Below are positions 44,919 to 53,949 of a stretch of DNA of 64,000 nucleotides, piece by piece. The stretch's first letter is position 1. Each line of letters begins with the position of its first letter. Location of the stretch: contig CANIUQ010000004.1 in NCBI GenBank assembly GCA_947470855.1, forward strand, positions 1 through 64,000, in the 5' to 3' direction. Below the pieces are notes generated by a model. The model saw only the letters and a list, made by a program, of their open reading frames with translations, ran no database searches and was not told the origin of the DNA. The position numbers and the translations under genes are program-made. This DNA comes from Opitutia bacterium. GTDB lineage: Bacteria > Verrucomicrobiota > Verrucomicrobiia > Opitutales > UBA953.

Positions 44919-45959
44919 TTATTCCCCAGCCGTTTCGCCTACTTGATAGCGAGTGAAGCGAACGATTGATACCTCTTCGCCGACTTTCTTAGAAAGTTCA
45001 GACAAGAGTTGAACAATCTTTTTATCGGCATCGCGGAAGAAGGTTTGCTCAAGCAAACAGACTTCAGCGAAGTATTTATCCACACGTCCAGAAATAATCT
45101 TTTCGATATTGGAGAGTTGTGACTTCTTGCGACCTTCCGCAGCGATGAGTTGCTTATCAGCCACAGCCAAACGCTTGTTCAATTCGGCAATCGCTTCTGC
45201 ATTATTGGCTGCAGTTTGTTCAACCAATTGACCCTTATAGTCCTCGATAATGCGTTTTACTTCCTCAATCGCTTTATCGGCTTCGGATTTGGTAAACTCG
45301 AGAGCGATTTCGCGCTCCTTAGCGACGGTTTCGGCCGATACGTCTTCACGACGAACAAAGCGTGCATTATTTGCGACAACTTGCATCGCCATCTGACGGG
45401 CAAATTCTGCAACCTCGGCGTGAGAAGCACCAGCAGGTGACTTTGTCGAAAGTTCGAGCAAGACAGCAATCTTAGCTCCCGTATGAACGTAGGCAGAGAC
45501 TCGGCCATTACCCGATGCCTCGAACTTCAGGACACGTGAAACCTTTAAGTTCTCACCAATTTTTGTAACCTGATCGTTCAAGTAATCGTTAACCTTGCGG
45601 GATTTGTCCGCATGGTAAGGCTTATCGAGTAATTGATCGACACCCACCAGAGCGGCTTGACCAACTAAATCTTTAGCCAATGCCACAAAGGCTTCGTTCT
45701 TTGCCACGAAGTCGGTTTCGCAATTTAACTCAAGCAAAGTAGCAGACTTGCCAGAATCGTCGACCTTCACGGCGATGATACCTTCGCTGGCCTTGCGATC
45801 GGCTTTCTTATTGCGAGTTGCAATACCCTTAATGCGGAGAATTTCCACGGCTTTTTCCATATCGCCCTGGGCTTCCGTAAGAGCTTTCTTACAATCCATC
45901 AGGCCAGCACCTGTGCGCTGGCGCAGATCGTTTACGGTCTGTGCAGTAATGGCTGACAT
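44919..45959 (-). CDS. tsf: Elongation factor Ts, with a helical insertion
   Basis: 346 residues from ATG at 45959 (MSAITAQTVNDLRQRTGAGLMDCKKAL). The EF-Tu-contacting TDFV motif is in CETDFVAKNEAF (80-91). The standard C-terminal elements KEREIAL (214-220) and ISGRVDKYFAEVCLLEQ (289-305) are separated by about 60 residues of predicted coiled-coil (roughly 222-283), making the protein about 60 residues longer than E. coli EF-Ts. It exchanges GDP for GTP on EF-Tu. Seven bases after rpsB; a terminator follows. Confidence 0.96.
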   Translation of the reverse strand: MSAITAQTVNDLRQRTGAGLMDCKKALTEAQGDMEKAVEILRIKGIATRNKKADRKASEGIIAVKVDDSGKSATLLELNCETDFVAKNEAFVALAKDLVGQAALVGVDQLLDKPYHADKSRKVNDYLNDQVTKIGENLKVSRVLKFEASGNGRVSAYVHTGAKIAVLLELSTKSPAGASHAEVAEFARQMAMQVVANNARFVRREDVSAETVAKEREIALEFTKSEADKAIEEVKRIIEDYKGQLVEQTAANNAEAIAELNKRLAVADKQLIAAEGRKKSQLSNIEKIISGRVDKYFAEVCLLEQTFFRDADKKIVQLLSELSKKVGEEVSIVRFTRYQVGETAGE

Positions 45960-45966
45960 AGATAAA

Positions 45967-46827
45967 TTACTTGGAGGACTTACGTGCGCGAGGAGCTTTT
46001 GCACCCTTTGCTGAAGCTTCATCCGCATCAGCACCATCGCTCGCTGCTAAAAGTTCAGAAGAAATGGTTACCTCAGGTTGGACGGTTTCGCCAGATTCTA
46101 CACGAGCAACTGGGGTCACAGTCTTACGTGGATCGCGTTCAACCTTACGGCGTGCAATACCGTTTTGTACGGCTTGGGTAAGGACTTCAACAACGAGACG
46201 AATAGACTTAGCTGCGTCGTCGTTTCCAGGGATAGGATACTGCAGAACCGAAGGATCGGAATTGGTATCGCAAAGACCAATCACAGGAATCTTTAGGCGA
46301 TTGGCTTCATTGACCGCGATTGCCTCATGCTTGGTGTCGACGACAATCATCGCGGCAGGTAGATCACGATATTCGAGCAGACCTTCAAAGTTACGTTGCA
46401 TACGAGCCATCTCACGACGAACCGCAGCACCTTCTTTTTTATGCATCTTTGCCAAGGAACCATCTTGTTCCATGCGCAAATAGTTTCGGTAAGAATCGAG
46501 CGACTTCTTAATCGTCGAAAAATTGGTCAACGTACCACCGAGCCAGCGGTTAACCGCGAAGGGCATGCCTGTTGCTTTGGCAGCCTGACGGACAACTTCT
46601 TGGGCTTGGGGTTTGGTGGCAACGAAGAGAACTTCTTTGCCTTTCGCTGATACTTCCTCGAGGAAGGCAGCGGCGGCCACGAGGCACGCGTGGGATTTTT
46701 CCAAATCAATAATCGAAACACCATTGCGGTGATCGAAAATGAAAGGACGGGATTTTGGATTCCAGCGACGGGTTTGGTGACCGAAGTGGACACCGGCATC
46801 GAGGAGGTCTTTGACTGTTACGTTCAT
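45967..46827 (-). CDS. rpsB: 30S ribosomal protein S2
   Basis: 286 residues from ATG at 46827. The open frame runs much further upstream, but MNVTVKDLLDAGVHFGHQTRRWNPK is the standard S2 start. LVFATKPQAQ-like KEVLFVATKPQAQ and DLPAAMIVVDTKHEAIAVNEA are typical. It has an extra C-terminal tail of about 45 residues, Ala/Lys-rich (ASAKGAKAPRARKSSK). First gene of rpsB-tsf. Confidence 0.97.
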   Translation of the reverse strand: MNVTVKDLLDAGVHFGHQTRRWNPKSRPFIFDHRNGVSIIDLEKSHACLVAAAAFLEEVSAKGKEVLFVATKPQAQEVVRQAAKATGMPFAVNRWLGGTLTNFSTIKKSLDSYRNYLRMEQDGSLAKMHKKEGAAVRREMARMQRNFEGLLEYRDLPAAMIVVDTKHEAIAVNEANRLKIPVIGLCDTNSDPSVLQYPIPGNDDAAKSIRLVVEVLTQAVQNGIARRKVERDPRKTVTPVARVESGETVQPEVTISSELLAASDGADADEASAKGAKAPRARKSSK

Positions 46828-47028
46828 AGGTATTTTTAGCTCCGTATCCCGCATCTTGCCGAAGGAGGGGAATATTGGATCAGGTAGTTTTGGTGTTTTG
46901 GGTTTAATGTTTAAAGCAATCGGCAGTCGCTTCAAACGAGGGAAAGTGGGTTCAAACACCCTCAACCCCCTCTGGCAAGGGAAAAAGGGTGTGACTTTCT
47001 GCGTAAGTGTCTCACTTTAAGGTCATTC

Positions 47029-48315
47029 ATGAAGTGGCTTTATCGGATAATCTTTATACCAGCCCTGCTCATCGCTTCCCCTTACTATCTTTGGCGGATG
47101 ATTAAACGAGGGGGATACCGGAAGGATTTTAGCCAGCGCTTAGGTTTTTTCCCTTTGTTACCCCCCAAAGATTCATCGCGACGCCGACTTTGGATTCAGG
47201 CGGTTTCTGTGGGTGAGATTCAGGCAATCGGTCCGCTGCTTCGAGGCCTGAAAAACTCAGGAAAAACCGAAGTTGTACTCACGACCACGACAAGCACCGG
47301 CTATCGCCTCGCCCGCGAACTCTACGCTGAACTCTGTCTCAAAATCGGACTTTTCCCCATCGATTTTTGGCCCTGCAGCCACATTGCCTGGGGACGTATT
47401 CAACCGGATGCCGTTGTTTTAACGGAAGGCGAACTTTGGCCAGAACACCTCGGCCATGCAGAGCGTCGTCACGTCCCTGCCCTACTGATCAATGCTCGTT
47501 TATCCGATAAGTCATTTCGGCGTCACCAAAAGTTTAATTGGTTTACTAAAAGTCTGGTGCAAAAATTCAGTTGGATTGGAGCTGGTAGCGAAGAAGACGC
47601 GAATCGTTTAGAAAATGTCGGCGCATCCGCTAATCGAATCGAAGTTACGGGAAACTTGAAATTTGATGTGCCATCGACTAGTCCTTTATCCCACGCAGAA
47701 AAAAGCAAACTGAGAGAATCATTGGGTTTTGGCCAAGCATCATCCACGGTCGTTATTTTGGGATCCTCGACCTGGGAAGGTGAGGAAACCCTTTTATTGG
47801 AAACCGTAAAACAGTTACGAAACTCGGGAATTGATACCCGCTTGCTCTTAGTTCCACGACATGCCGAAAGACGCGAAGCCTTAATGAAGGAAATTCGTCT
47901 CTCTGGACTTTCTTATCACCAAAGATCCGTCGGTGGCACCATAGCACCCGCCAATACCATTTTCCATTTGGCGGACACGACAGGCGAACTACGTACATTA
48001 ACTCCTGCCGCCGATTTAGCTTTTTGCGGAAAAAGTTTATCACCGCATGAAGGAGGACAAACTCCCATTGACTGTGCCGCCTCTGGAGTACCACTCGTCT
48101 ATGGTCCTGGCATGAGTAACTTTCGCGAAATTTGTCGTGGTCTCGAAGCTGTTGGTGCTGCAACCAAGGCACTCGATGCAACCTCTGCCAAAGAGTCCTT
48201 AATGGCACTGGCAAAGGATGAAAAAAAGCGGCTTCAGCAGAGCCAAGCTGCCGTCACATGGCATCAAAAAAATCGCGGAGCCACTGAGAGGACGCTACAA
48301 AAGCTTTTATCTTAA
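47029..48315 (+). CDS. waaA: 3-deoxy-D-manno-octulosonic acid transferase
   Basis: 428 residues, ATG start. One N-terminal membrane segment (IIFIPALLIASPYYL), then the GT30 domain: WIQAVSVGEIQAIGPL, TEGELWPE (catalytic Glu region), the second Rossmann domain with GSSTWEGEE, RHAERR, and GKSLSPHEGGQTPIDCAASGVP for CMP-Kdo binding. It adds Kdo to lipid IVA at the inner membrane, complementing lpxA and lpxC here. Its stop overlaps that of trpD by three bases on the other strand. Confidence 0.95.
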   Translation: MKWLYRIIFIPALLIASPYYLWRMIKRGGYRKDFSQRLGFFPLLPPKDSSRRRLWIQAVSVGEIQAIGPLLRGLKNSGKTEVVLTTTTSTGYRLARELYAELCLKIGLFPIDFWPCSHIAWGRIQPDAVVLTEGELWPEHLGHAERRHVPALLINARLSDKSFRRHQKFNWFTKSLVQKFSWIGAGSEEDANRLENVGASANRIEVTGNLKFDVPSTSPLSHAEKSKLRESLGFGQASSTVVILGSSTWEGEETLLLETVKQLRNSGIDTRLLLVPRHAERREALMKEIRLSGLSYHQRSVGGTIAPANTIFHLADTTGELRTLTPAADLAFCGKSLSPHEGGQTPIDCAASGVPLVYGPGMSNFREICRGLEAVGAATKALDATSAKESLMALAKDEKKRLQQSQAAVTWHQKNRGATERTLQKLLS

Positions 48316-49349
48316 TCGCGGTAGACGTCGCGAACTCGTCGCACCTCTTCTCGTAATGCCCCTTGTAGAATAATCTCACGGGCAAGTTTAACTCCGTCCA
48401 AGGGATGGGGTACTTTATTGGCCACCCAGAGTGCCGTGCCCGCACTCAAACAAAGTGTATCCATCAAGCCCTCAGAAACCGCCCCCACGAGACAGTCACT
48501 GAACATTGATAAATTTTCCTCGGGGCTTCCTCCGCGGAGGTCTTCGAGGGTGCATTGGCGGAAACCAAAATCACCAGGTAGCCAAGTTGCATTAATCTTA
48601 GCCAACTCACCACAACCTCGTACACGGACTGGACCTGCAGTCGTCACTTCATCCATTCCACCCCCTGCCTGAGTATGCGTTACTAAACCTCGACGCACAC
48701 CAAGTTCGCCTAGCGCTAAAGCAATGGGATCAACCCAACGCTCATCATAAACGCCGACCATCATGTAAGCGGGCTGTGCTGGATTAATCAGCGGACCGAG
48801 GATATTGAAAATCGTTTTTTGTCCTTTTTCAGCGATGCTTTTGCGAACTCCAGCAATCACCTTAAATGCTGGATGAAATGCAGGAGCAAAAAGATAACAG
48901 AAATTGGTTTGGTGAAGCGCTTGCCGAATTTTATCATCGGTGGCTTCAAGATTAACCCCTAATCCCGCTAAGAAATCGGCACTGCCTGATTTCGATGTGA
49001 TGGAACGATTTCCATGTTTGATAACAGGAACTCCAACTGCTGCGACAATCAGAGCACTCGTGGAGGAAATATTAAAGCTCCCCGACTTATCTCCACCCGT
49101 TCCTACAATATCAATTCCCGTTGATGGCTTATCACCGAGATCAATCTTTCGAGCCAAGGCTCGATAAGTTTGGGCAAACCCAGTCACCTCATCGGCGGTC
49201 TCCCCTTTTTTGGCTAAGGCCAAAAGAAAGACTTTTTTCTGCTCATCAGGCAAATGGGGGTCGGCGAGAGCTTGTGCAGCAAAAGACGCTTCTTGGCGGG
49301 ATAGATTTTGCCCGGCGGATAAGGCCATGGTTAATGCTTCAAGCTGCAT
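48312..49349 (-). CDS. trpD: Anthranilate phosphoribosyltransferase
   Basis: 345 residues from ATG at 49349; the open frame is longer upstream but MQLEALTMALS is the normal start. PRPP/anthranilate motifs: IVGTGGDKSGSFNISS, KHGNRSITSKSGSADFL, and NILGPLINPA. It joins anthranilate to PRPP in tryptophan synthesis. No other trp gene is adjacent (pabA/trpG-like at 17.7 kb, DAHP synthase at 58.3 kb). Divergent from the unknown gene at 49443. Confidence 0.95.
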   Translation of the reverse strand: MQLEALTMALSAGQNLSRQEASFAAQALADPHLPDEQKKVFLLALAKKGETADEVTGFAQTYRALARKIDLGDKPSTGIDIVGTGGDKSGSFNISSTSALIVAAVGVPVIKHGNRSITSKSGSADFLAGLGVNLEATDDKIRQALHQTNFCYLFAPAFHPAFKVIAGVRKSIAEKGQKTIFNILGPLINPAQPAYMMVGVYDERWVDPIALALGELGVRRGLVTHTQAGGGMDEVTTAGPVRVRGCGELAKINATWLPGDFGFRQCTLEDLRGGSPEENLSMFSDCLVGAVSEGLMDTLCLSAGTALWVANKVPHPLDGVKLAREIILQGALREEVRRVRDVYRD

Positions 49350-49442
49350 ATCCCTATTAGCCACGGACAGCCCCCTAGGGACAAGGGGATTTTCTGTGAC
49401 AAGGGGTTTGCAAATAAGGGAAATTGTGCAAAGATAAGACTT

Positions 49443-50090
49443 ATGCACGATGGCGACCATTCTTCGGGCGATTTTGATGGTTCAGGTAATGCCTCATGGG
49501 GCGAGAACGACTGGGCGAATTATTTGCGCCGTAACGACCGTGAAATTACCCGCTTTCTTTCCTATTATCGCGAAATAAAAACCCTCCCCGATCGCCTCGA
49601 CATCAGTGCGCGGCGTATGGGATGGGAAAATGCAGACTGGGGTCCAGGCGATCCTCCCGATGAAGTTCGCGATGAAGAAGGTGAGTCTTTCGACCTACCC
49701 TACTGCATACATCAACACCCCGTGTATGTGGTAGCACGGGCACTTGGACAACAACTCACCTCCTCTCTTAACGTTCTTAACAAAAACGCTGGTGACACCA
49801 TTACTGCCAGTGCCTCTGGCGACCTGATGCATTCTTTTTGGGATGTGCAACACGAGATGATTATGGCCATCAATGCGACCGATACAGGTGACATGTCGCT
49901 CGCCCTTGTACACATGAAGCGAGCTCTTTCCGCCATCAATCAGGCCATCGGTTTAACCGCTCATTTACCCATCGAAGCCAAACTCAGCTCAGCCGAAGCA
50001 ACGAGCGACATCGAAAACGCCCTTTTCGATTTGCGCGAAATTTGTTTACGAGTGATGGCCGATTGTCGTTGGGACGGCTCTCGTAACTAA
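49443..50090 (+). CDS. Unknown soluble helical protein
   Basis: 215 residues, ATG start. The N-terminus is Gly/Asp/Ser-rich and acidic (HDGDHSSGDFDGSGN), then NDWANYLRRNDREITRFLSYYREIK, an acidic loop (GPGDPPDEVRDEEGE) and a helical C-terminal domain with VYVVARALGQQLTSSLNVL and DMSLALVHMKRALSAINQAIGL. No signal, membrane segment or catalytic motif. I do not recognise it. It lies between trpD (divergent, 93 bases) and hprK (convergent, two bases). Codon use looks like its neighbours, so it is likely a lineage-specific core gene. Confidence 0.7.
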   Translation: MHDGDHSSGDFDGSGNASWGENDWANYLRRNDREITRFLSYYREIKTLPDRLDISARRMGWENADWGPGDPPDEVRDEEGESFDLPYCIHQHPVYVVARALGQQLTSSLNVLNKNAGDTITASASGDLMHSFWDVQHEMIMAINATDTGDMSLALVHMKRALSAINQAIGLTAHLPIEAKLSSAEATSDIENALFDLREICLRVMADCRWDGSRN

Positions 50091-50092
50091 GA

Positions 50093-51067
50093 TTACTCGC
50101 GATCCTTATCGCCTCGATTCATGAATTGAATGAGGCGATCGCTGAATTCCTTCGCGGAGTCGTGACCCATGCCACGCAGGGCTTGGACCATGGCTGCCAC
50201 TTCGACAAGGCGAGCCATGTCTCGACCAGGTCGGACTGGTAAAGTCATATGAGGAACTTTTCTTCCCAAAATTTCGACCGTCTCAACATCCAAACCCGAT
50301 CGCTCTTCTTCCATGCCTGGCTGCCAAAGGACAAAAGTAATCACTAAATCGATCCGCTTATCGCGACGAACCGAGCGCACGCCAAAGATTGAGGCGATAT
50401 TAATAATACCAATACCCCGACATTCCATATACCCGCGATTTAACTCCTTGGAAGTACCTTGCAGTTCGCGATCGGCAATCAAAGTCACCAACACAAAATC
50501 GTCAGCTACGAGGGAGTGACCACGCTCAATCAAAGCCAAAGCACATTCGCTTTTTCCAACCCCAGAAGCTCCCCGTAAAAGAACCCCCACGCCTTTAATG
50601 TCGACCATCGTGGCATGCAGATTGGTCCGCGGAGCAAACTTTTCCTCTAATAAAACCGTCGCCTCCGCCGAAAAGTCTTTCGATTTCAACTGTGTGCGAA
50701 TGACGGGCACGCGGTGTTTATCCGCCAATTGCTTCATCGATTCATCCACTTGAAGCCCGCGTGAAATCACAATGGCCGGAATTTGTTTGGTAAAAACATC
50801 CTCCATCAGACGCTGACGAACGTCTGGAGCCTGATCCATTAAGTAGGCCATTTCGCCGGCGCCCAGTAATTGCAAACGTCGATTAGCAAATTCCTTAAAG
50901 TAACCCGTTACCGCTAAAGCAGGACGGTTAATGGATTTTTCTGAAATGACATTTTCCAATCCTTCAGCTCCTGCCAGTAATTCCATTTGTAGCATGTCGC
51001 GGTAGGAGTGAAAGAACTCACTCACGGAGACAGATTCGGGTCGGGTTTCGGGAGCGGAATCGGGCAT
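50093..51067 (-). CDS. hprK: HPr kinase/phosphorylase
   Basis: 324 residues, ATG start. The N-terminal regulatory domain (about 1-140) precedes the kinase domain with Walker [10 protein letters not shown], the VADDFV loop and the family signature region around [20 protein letters not shown] in [18 protein letters not shown] is near the end. It phosphorylates/dephosphorylates a Ser on HPr-type proteins. No ptsH, ptsI or ptsN is in the window. It is five bases downstream of lptB, echoing the lpt-hprK neighbourhood of proteobacteria. Last gene of the long minus-strand operon. Confidence 0.94.
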   Translation of the reverse strand: MPDSAPETRPESVSVSEFFHSYRDMLQMELLAGAEGLENVISEKSINRPALAVTGYFKEFANRRLQLLGAGEMAYLMDQAPDVRQRLMEDVFTKQIPAIVISRGLQVDESMKQLADKHRVPVIRTQLKSKDFSAEATVLLEEKFAPRTNLHATMVDIKGVGVLLRGASGVGKSECALALIERGHSLVADDFVLVTLIADRELQGTSKELNRGYMECRGIGIINIASIFGVRSVRRDKRIDLVITFVLWQPGMEEERSGLDVETVEILGRKVPHMTLPVRPGRDMARLVEVAAMVQALRGMGHDSAKEFSDRLIQFMNRGDKDRE

Positions 51068-51072
51068 TGAAT

Positions 51073-51813
51073 TTAAAGTTTGAAACTTTCGCCAAGGTAG
51101 TGACGTCGGCTTTCTGGATTATTGACTATATCGTGGGGAGTGCCGGAGACAAGCACGCGTCCGTGGTGAATCAGGTAGGCCCGGTCGACAATAGAAAGGG
51201 TTTCCCGAACATTATGGTCGGTAATTAATACCCCGATACCCCTTTCCTTCAGCCGACGAACAATCGTCTGAACTTCCGCCACCGAAATTGGATCCACGCC
51301 ACTAAAGGGCTCGTCTAAAAGAAGAAATCGGGGGTTGGTAGCCAAGGCGCGAGCAATCTCGAGACGGCGACGCTCACCACCGGAAAGGGTAAAGGCAGGC
51401 TGACGAGCTAATCTCTCTAAACCAAGGTCAGCAAGCTGCTGCGCAGTTCGGGTTTGGGCATCACGCGGAGACAGTCCCAAAGTTTCGACAACGGCCATAA
51501 CATTTTGCCAAACCGTTAGCTTACGAAAGATGGAAGCTTCTTGAGGAAGATAGCCGATTCCCTTTTTAGCTCTTTGCCACATCGGCATCGCTGTAATATC
51601 TTTTCCATCAAGATAAACTTTGCCGGAAGAAACAGGAATCAATCCGACCACCATGTAAAAAGTCGTGGTCTTCCCTGCCCCATTAGGTCCGAGCAATCCA
51701 ACAATCTCGCCAGCTCTCAACTGCATGCTAACCTCTTTAACGGCGGCGTTTTGACCATAAACTTTCCCCAGCGAATCAACGCGAATTAATCCATTTTCGC
51801 TTTTGTCAGACAT
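51073..51813 (-). CDS. lptB: Lipopolysaccharide export ATPase
   Basis: 246 residues, ATG start. ABC ATPase: Walker [11 protein letters not shown]-loop [14 protein letters not shown] (LptB-specific), signature LSGGERRR, Walker [13 protein letters not shown], and the H-loop ITDHNVRET. Length and [10 protein letters not shown] identify LptB over amino-acid ABC ATPases. With LptFG it powers extraction of LPS from the inner membrane. 24 bases after the LptA-like gene, directly before hprK. Confidence 0.95.
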   Translation of the reverse strand: MSDKSENGLIRVDSLGKVYGQNAAVKEVSMQLRAGEIVGLLGPNGAGKTTTFYMVVGLIPVSSGKVYLDGKDITAMPMWQRAKKGIGYLPQEASIFRKLTVWQNVMAVVETLGLSPRDAQTRTAQQLADLGLERLARQPAFTLSGGERRRLEIARALATNPRFLLLDEPFSGVDPISVAEVQTIVRRLKERGIGVLITDHNVRETLSIVDRAYLIHHGRVLVSGTPHDIVNNPESRRHYLGESFKL

Positions 51814-51837
51814 AAGACAATGAGGATGTGGTTCAGG

Positions 51838-53910
51838 TCAGTTGTCGAGGTTTTTGACTTTCGGGAGCGTAAACTCTGGTCCGAGGTAAATCTTAGGACG
51901 GACAACTTGATTCGGGTTATTGGGGTTCTTCGATTGTTCCATACGCCAAACACGCTTAGTCATATCATAGACAATCTCTTTAGCGGGAACTGCCTCACGT
52001 CCTTCTTTGTCTCGATAATAAGCATCGCCAAAAAGTCGGGCCTCGCCGCTTTCCGGGTTAATCTCGAGCGTCTTGCCATAGGCCTTAGAATTCTCGGTCA
52101 CGATATCAACCCCTCCACGCCCCACAATCAAACGAGCGGTTTGACGACCCTCTGCGTTCGCCTTGGCCAAGCCCTCCAGTAAATCGCACTTCGCATCGAG
52201 ACCGTCGCCATGCATGATGACATCTCCACGCAAGAAGAACTTCGTCATCTCGGCCGTCTTCAGCACCTCGTGCTTATCGGCGATGTATTCGGAAGTTTTT
52301 CCAGATTCTGAATCGATAAACAATCGTGGTCGATTCTCGTCGGATCCCCCACTGAGAACCAGCCATTGGGGAGTTCCTGTGAGATTATCGGCAGGAAGAA
52401 TTTCCTCCACCTTAACCGTAGGCTGATAATCGATACGTTCAGCCTGACAGCGCAATCCCGGCTGCCTAAACTTCACTGCTCCCGTCAGGAAAACTTTTTG
52501 TAAATTAAACTCTCTCCTCGTTTCATTCTTCGCACGAGGTAGCGAGTAAGCCACCAATCGATTCGAGTCACTTTGCGTACCTCCCATCGTGAACTTCACC
52601 GCTCCGTTCATATCAATTTCAATAGCGCTCGATTCATTATTCACAAAAATTGTCTCGGCTTCAGCCAAAGCATCGGCGGGTAAATTACCGACACGAGGAA
52701 TTTTAATCTTAGCTCGATAGCCTGGAGTCGATAACACTACGATTTCTTCGGTTAAAGTATTCGAACGAATGACAGTTCCTGATACCTCGATTCCCCGAGG
52801 ATCTCGTAAACTGGCACCACCTAACAACTCAATCGTTCCTTTCGTCTGATTCCACTGTGCAGCCTGTGCTGCAAAATCTCCCTCGGATAACTCCCCTTTC
52901 ACGGAACCATCGGCCACCACTAAAGTTTCACCTTTTTCGATTTCACTAACCACAATCTTCTTCGAAGTAACTTTACCTCTTTCCGAGATAAACTCCGCCA
53001 TTCCCTCCATGGTTAGAACTTGTAATCCCGTATCCAAATTACGCTCTAACTTTCCTAAAGTACCAAAAAGTTCACCCGTTGCATAACCGGCACGAGTGGA
53101 CTTAATGCTAACACGGTCTTTTTCAAAAGACTTAACCAACATCACCTGAGTCTTCGGATTATAGTTAAGCGATTGTGCCGTGACTTTTAAATCGGGTTCC
53201 TGAAATTGCACATGCCCCGCAAGGTTAATTTGCCCCGAAGATTGCTCGAAAACAGCCACGTCGCTTTCCACTCTCTGGCCATTCATTTCGCGAACGACCT
53301 GACCTTCGGCTTTAATACTCCGCAAAGTCTTATCTCCACCCGACACATCGTTCAAGAGACAGGTAGCCATTTGGCAGGTCAGTTTTTCCCCAGCACGATT
53401 CATGGTCACCTCTCCTTTAAAAACGAGCAGCGTTCCTTGTGGAGATGGCATAACATCCAAGCGGGTTGCTTTGACCTTAAACTGTTGTGGCTCGGCTTTC
53501 GCTAAATCAAGATTAGCGACAACTTCAGCCAAGACTGAAAAAGAATCTCCCTGCGGACCACCTCGCCAATTCCAGCCAATACCCTGCAGTTTAAAGCTAT
53601 CCGACTGAGCATTAAATTGAGCCACTCCTTCTGCGGTCCTTTGTGCGGGCGTCATGACACCTGAAGGACTGGAAAAAGTGAGAGCGACTTCTCCATCACG
53701 AAAAGTTTGACCCTCCAAATTAGTTAAATTCCATTTACCCAGTTGGCCAGCAGGCTTCATCAAAGCCGAACGTACCTCCCAAGCTTTCTCCGCTTTTTCA
53801 TCCTCGGTGTAACCTGCTAATGAACCACCACCAACATTTTCAAAAGTGATTTCTTTTTGTTGAGCCAAAAGCCCTATTGCTAGGAAGAAGGTCAGAGCAA
53901 TGGCACGCAT
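51838..53910 (-). CDS. lptA: Large LptA/OstA-type periplasmic protein (possible LptC-LptA fusion)
   Basis: 690 residues from ATG at 53910 (MRAIALTFFLAIGLLAQQ, a signal peptide or anchor); an in-frame TTG upstream is not needed. The body is a long beta-rich protein with many OstA-like repeat units, for example TLLVFKGEVTMNRAGEKLTCQ, INLAGHVQFQEPDLKVTAQSL, VVADGSVKGELSEGDF, VFLTGAVKFRQPGLRCQAE and FFLRGDVIMHGDGLDAKCD. Typical LptA has about 180 residues and LptC 190, so this is nearly fourfold larger. It probably bridges the periplasm for LPS transport with LptB next door, but could include LptC function. Confidence 0.85.
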   Translation of the reverse strand: MRAIALTFFLAIGLLAQQKEITFENVGGGSLAGYTEDEKAEKAWEVRSALMKPAGQLGKWNLTNLEGQTFRDGEVALTFSSPSGVMTPAQRTAEGVAQFNAQSDSFKLQGIGWNWRGGPQGDSFSVLAEVVANLDLAKAEPQQFKVKATRLDVMPSPQGTLLVFKGEVTMNRAGEKLTCQMATCLLNDVSGGDKTLRSIKAEGQVVREMNGQRVESDVAVFEQSSGQINLAGHVQFQEPDLKVTAQSLNYNPKTQVMLVKSFEKDRVSIKSTRAGYATGELFGTLGKLERNLDTGLQVLTMEGMAEFISERGKVTSKKIVVSEIEKGETLVVADGSVKGELSEGDFAAQAAQWNQTKGTIELLGGASLRDPRGIEVSGTVIRSNTLTEEIVVLSTPGYRAKIKIPRVGNLPADALAEAETIFVNNESSAIEIDMNGAVKFTMGGTQSDSNRLVAYSLPRAKNETRREFNLQKVFLTGAVKFRQPGLRCQAERIDYQPTVKVEEILPADNLTGTPQWLVLSGGSDENRPRLFIDSESGKTSEYIADKHEVLKTAEMTKFFLRGDVIMHGDGLDAKCDLLEGLAKANAEGRQTARLIVGRGGVDIVTENSKAYGKTLEINPESGEARLFGDAYYRDKEGREAVPAKEIVYDMTKRVWRMEQSKNPNNPNQVVRPKIYLGPEFTLPKVKNLDN

Positions 53911-53949
53911 AGGACTATGACACCTTAGGGGTGCTGGCAAATCAAGCGC

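Noticed and set aside
45971-46483. 170-codon plus-strand frame opposite rpsB
   Set aside because: The minus strand encodes S2 without interruption; the plus-strand product is Arg/Ser-rich low-quality sequence.
46828-46965. N-terminal extension of ribosomal protein S2
   Set aside because: S2 begins at MNVTVKDLLDAG; the upstream open frame has no homology and no ATG start.
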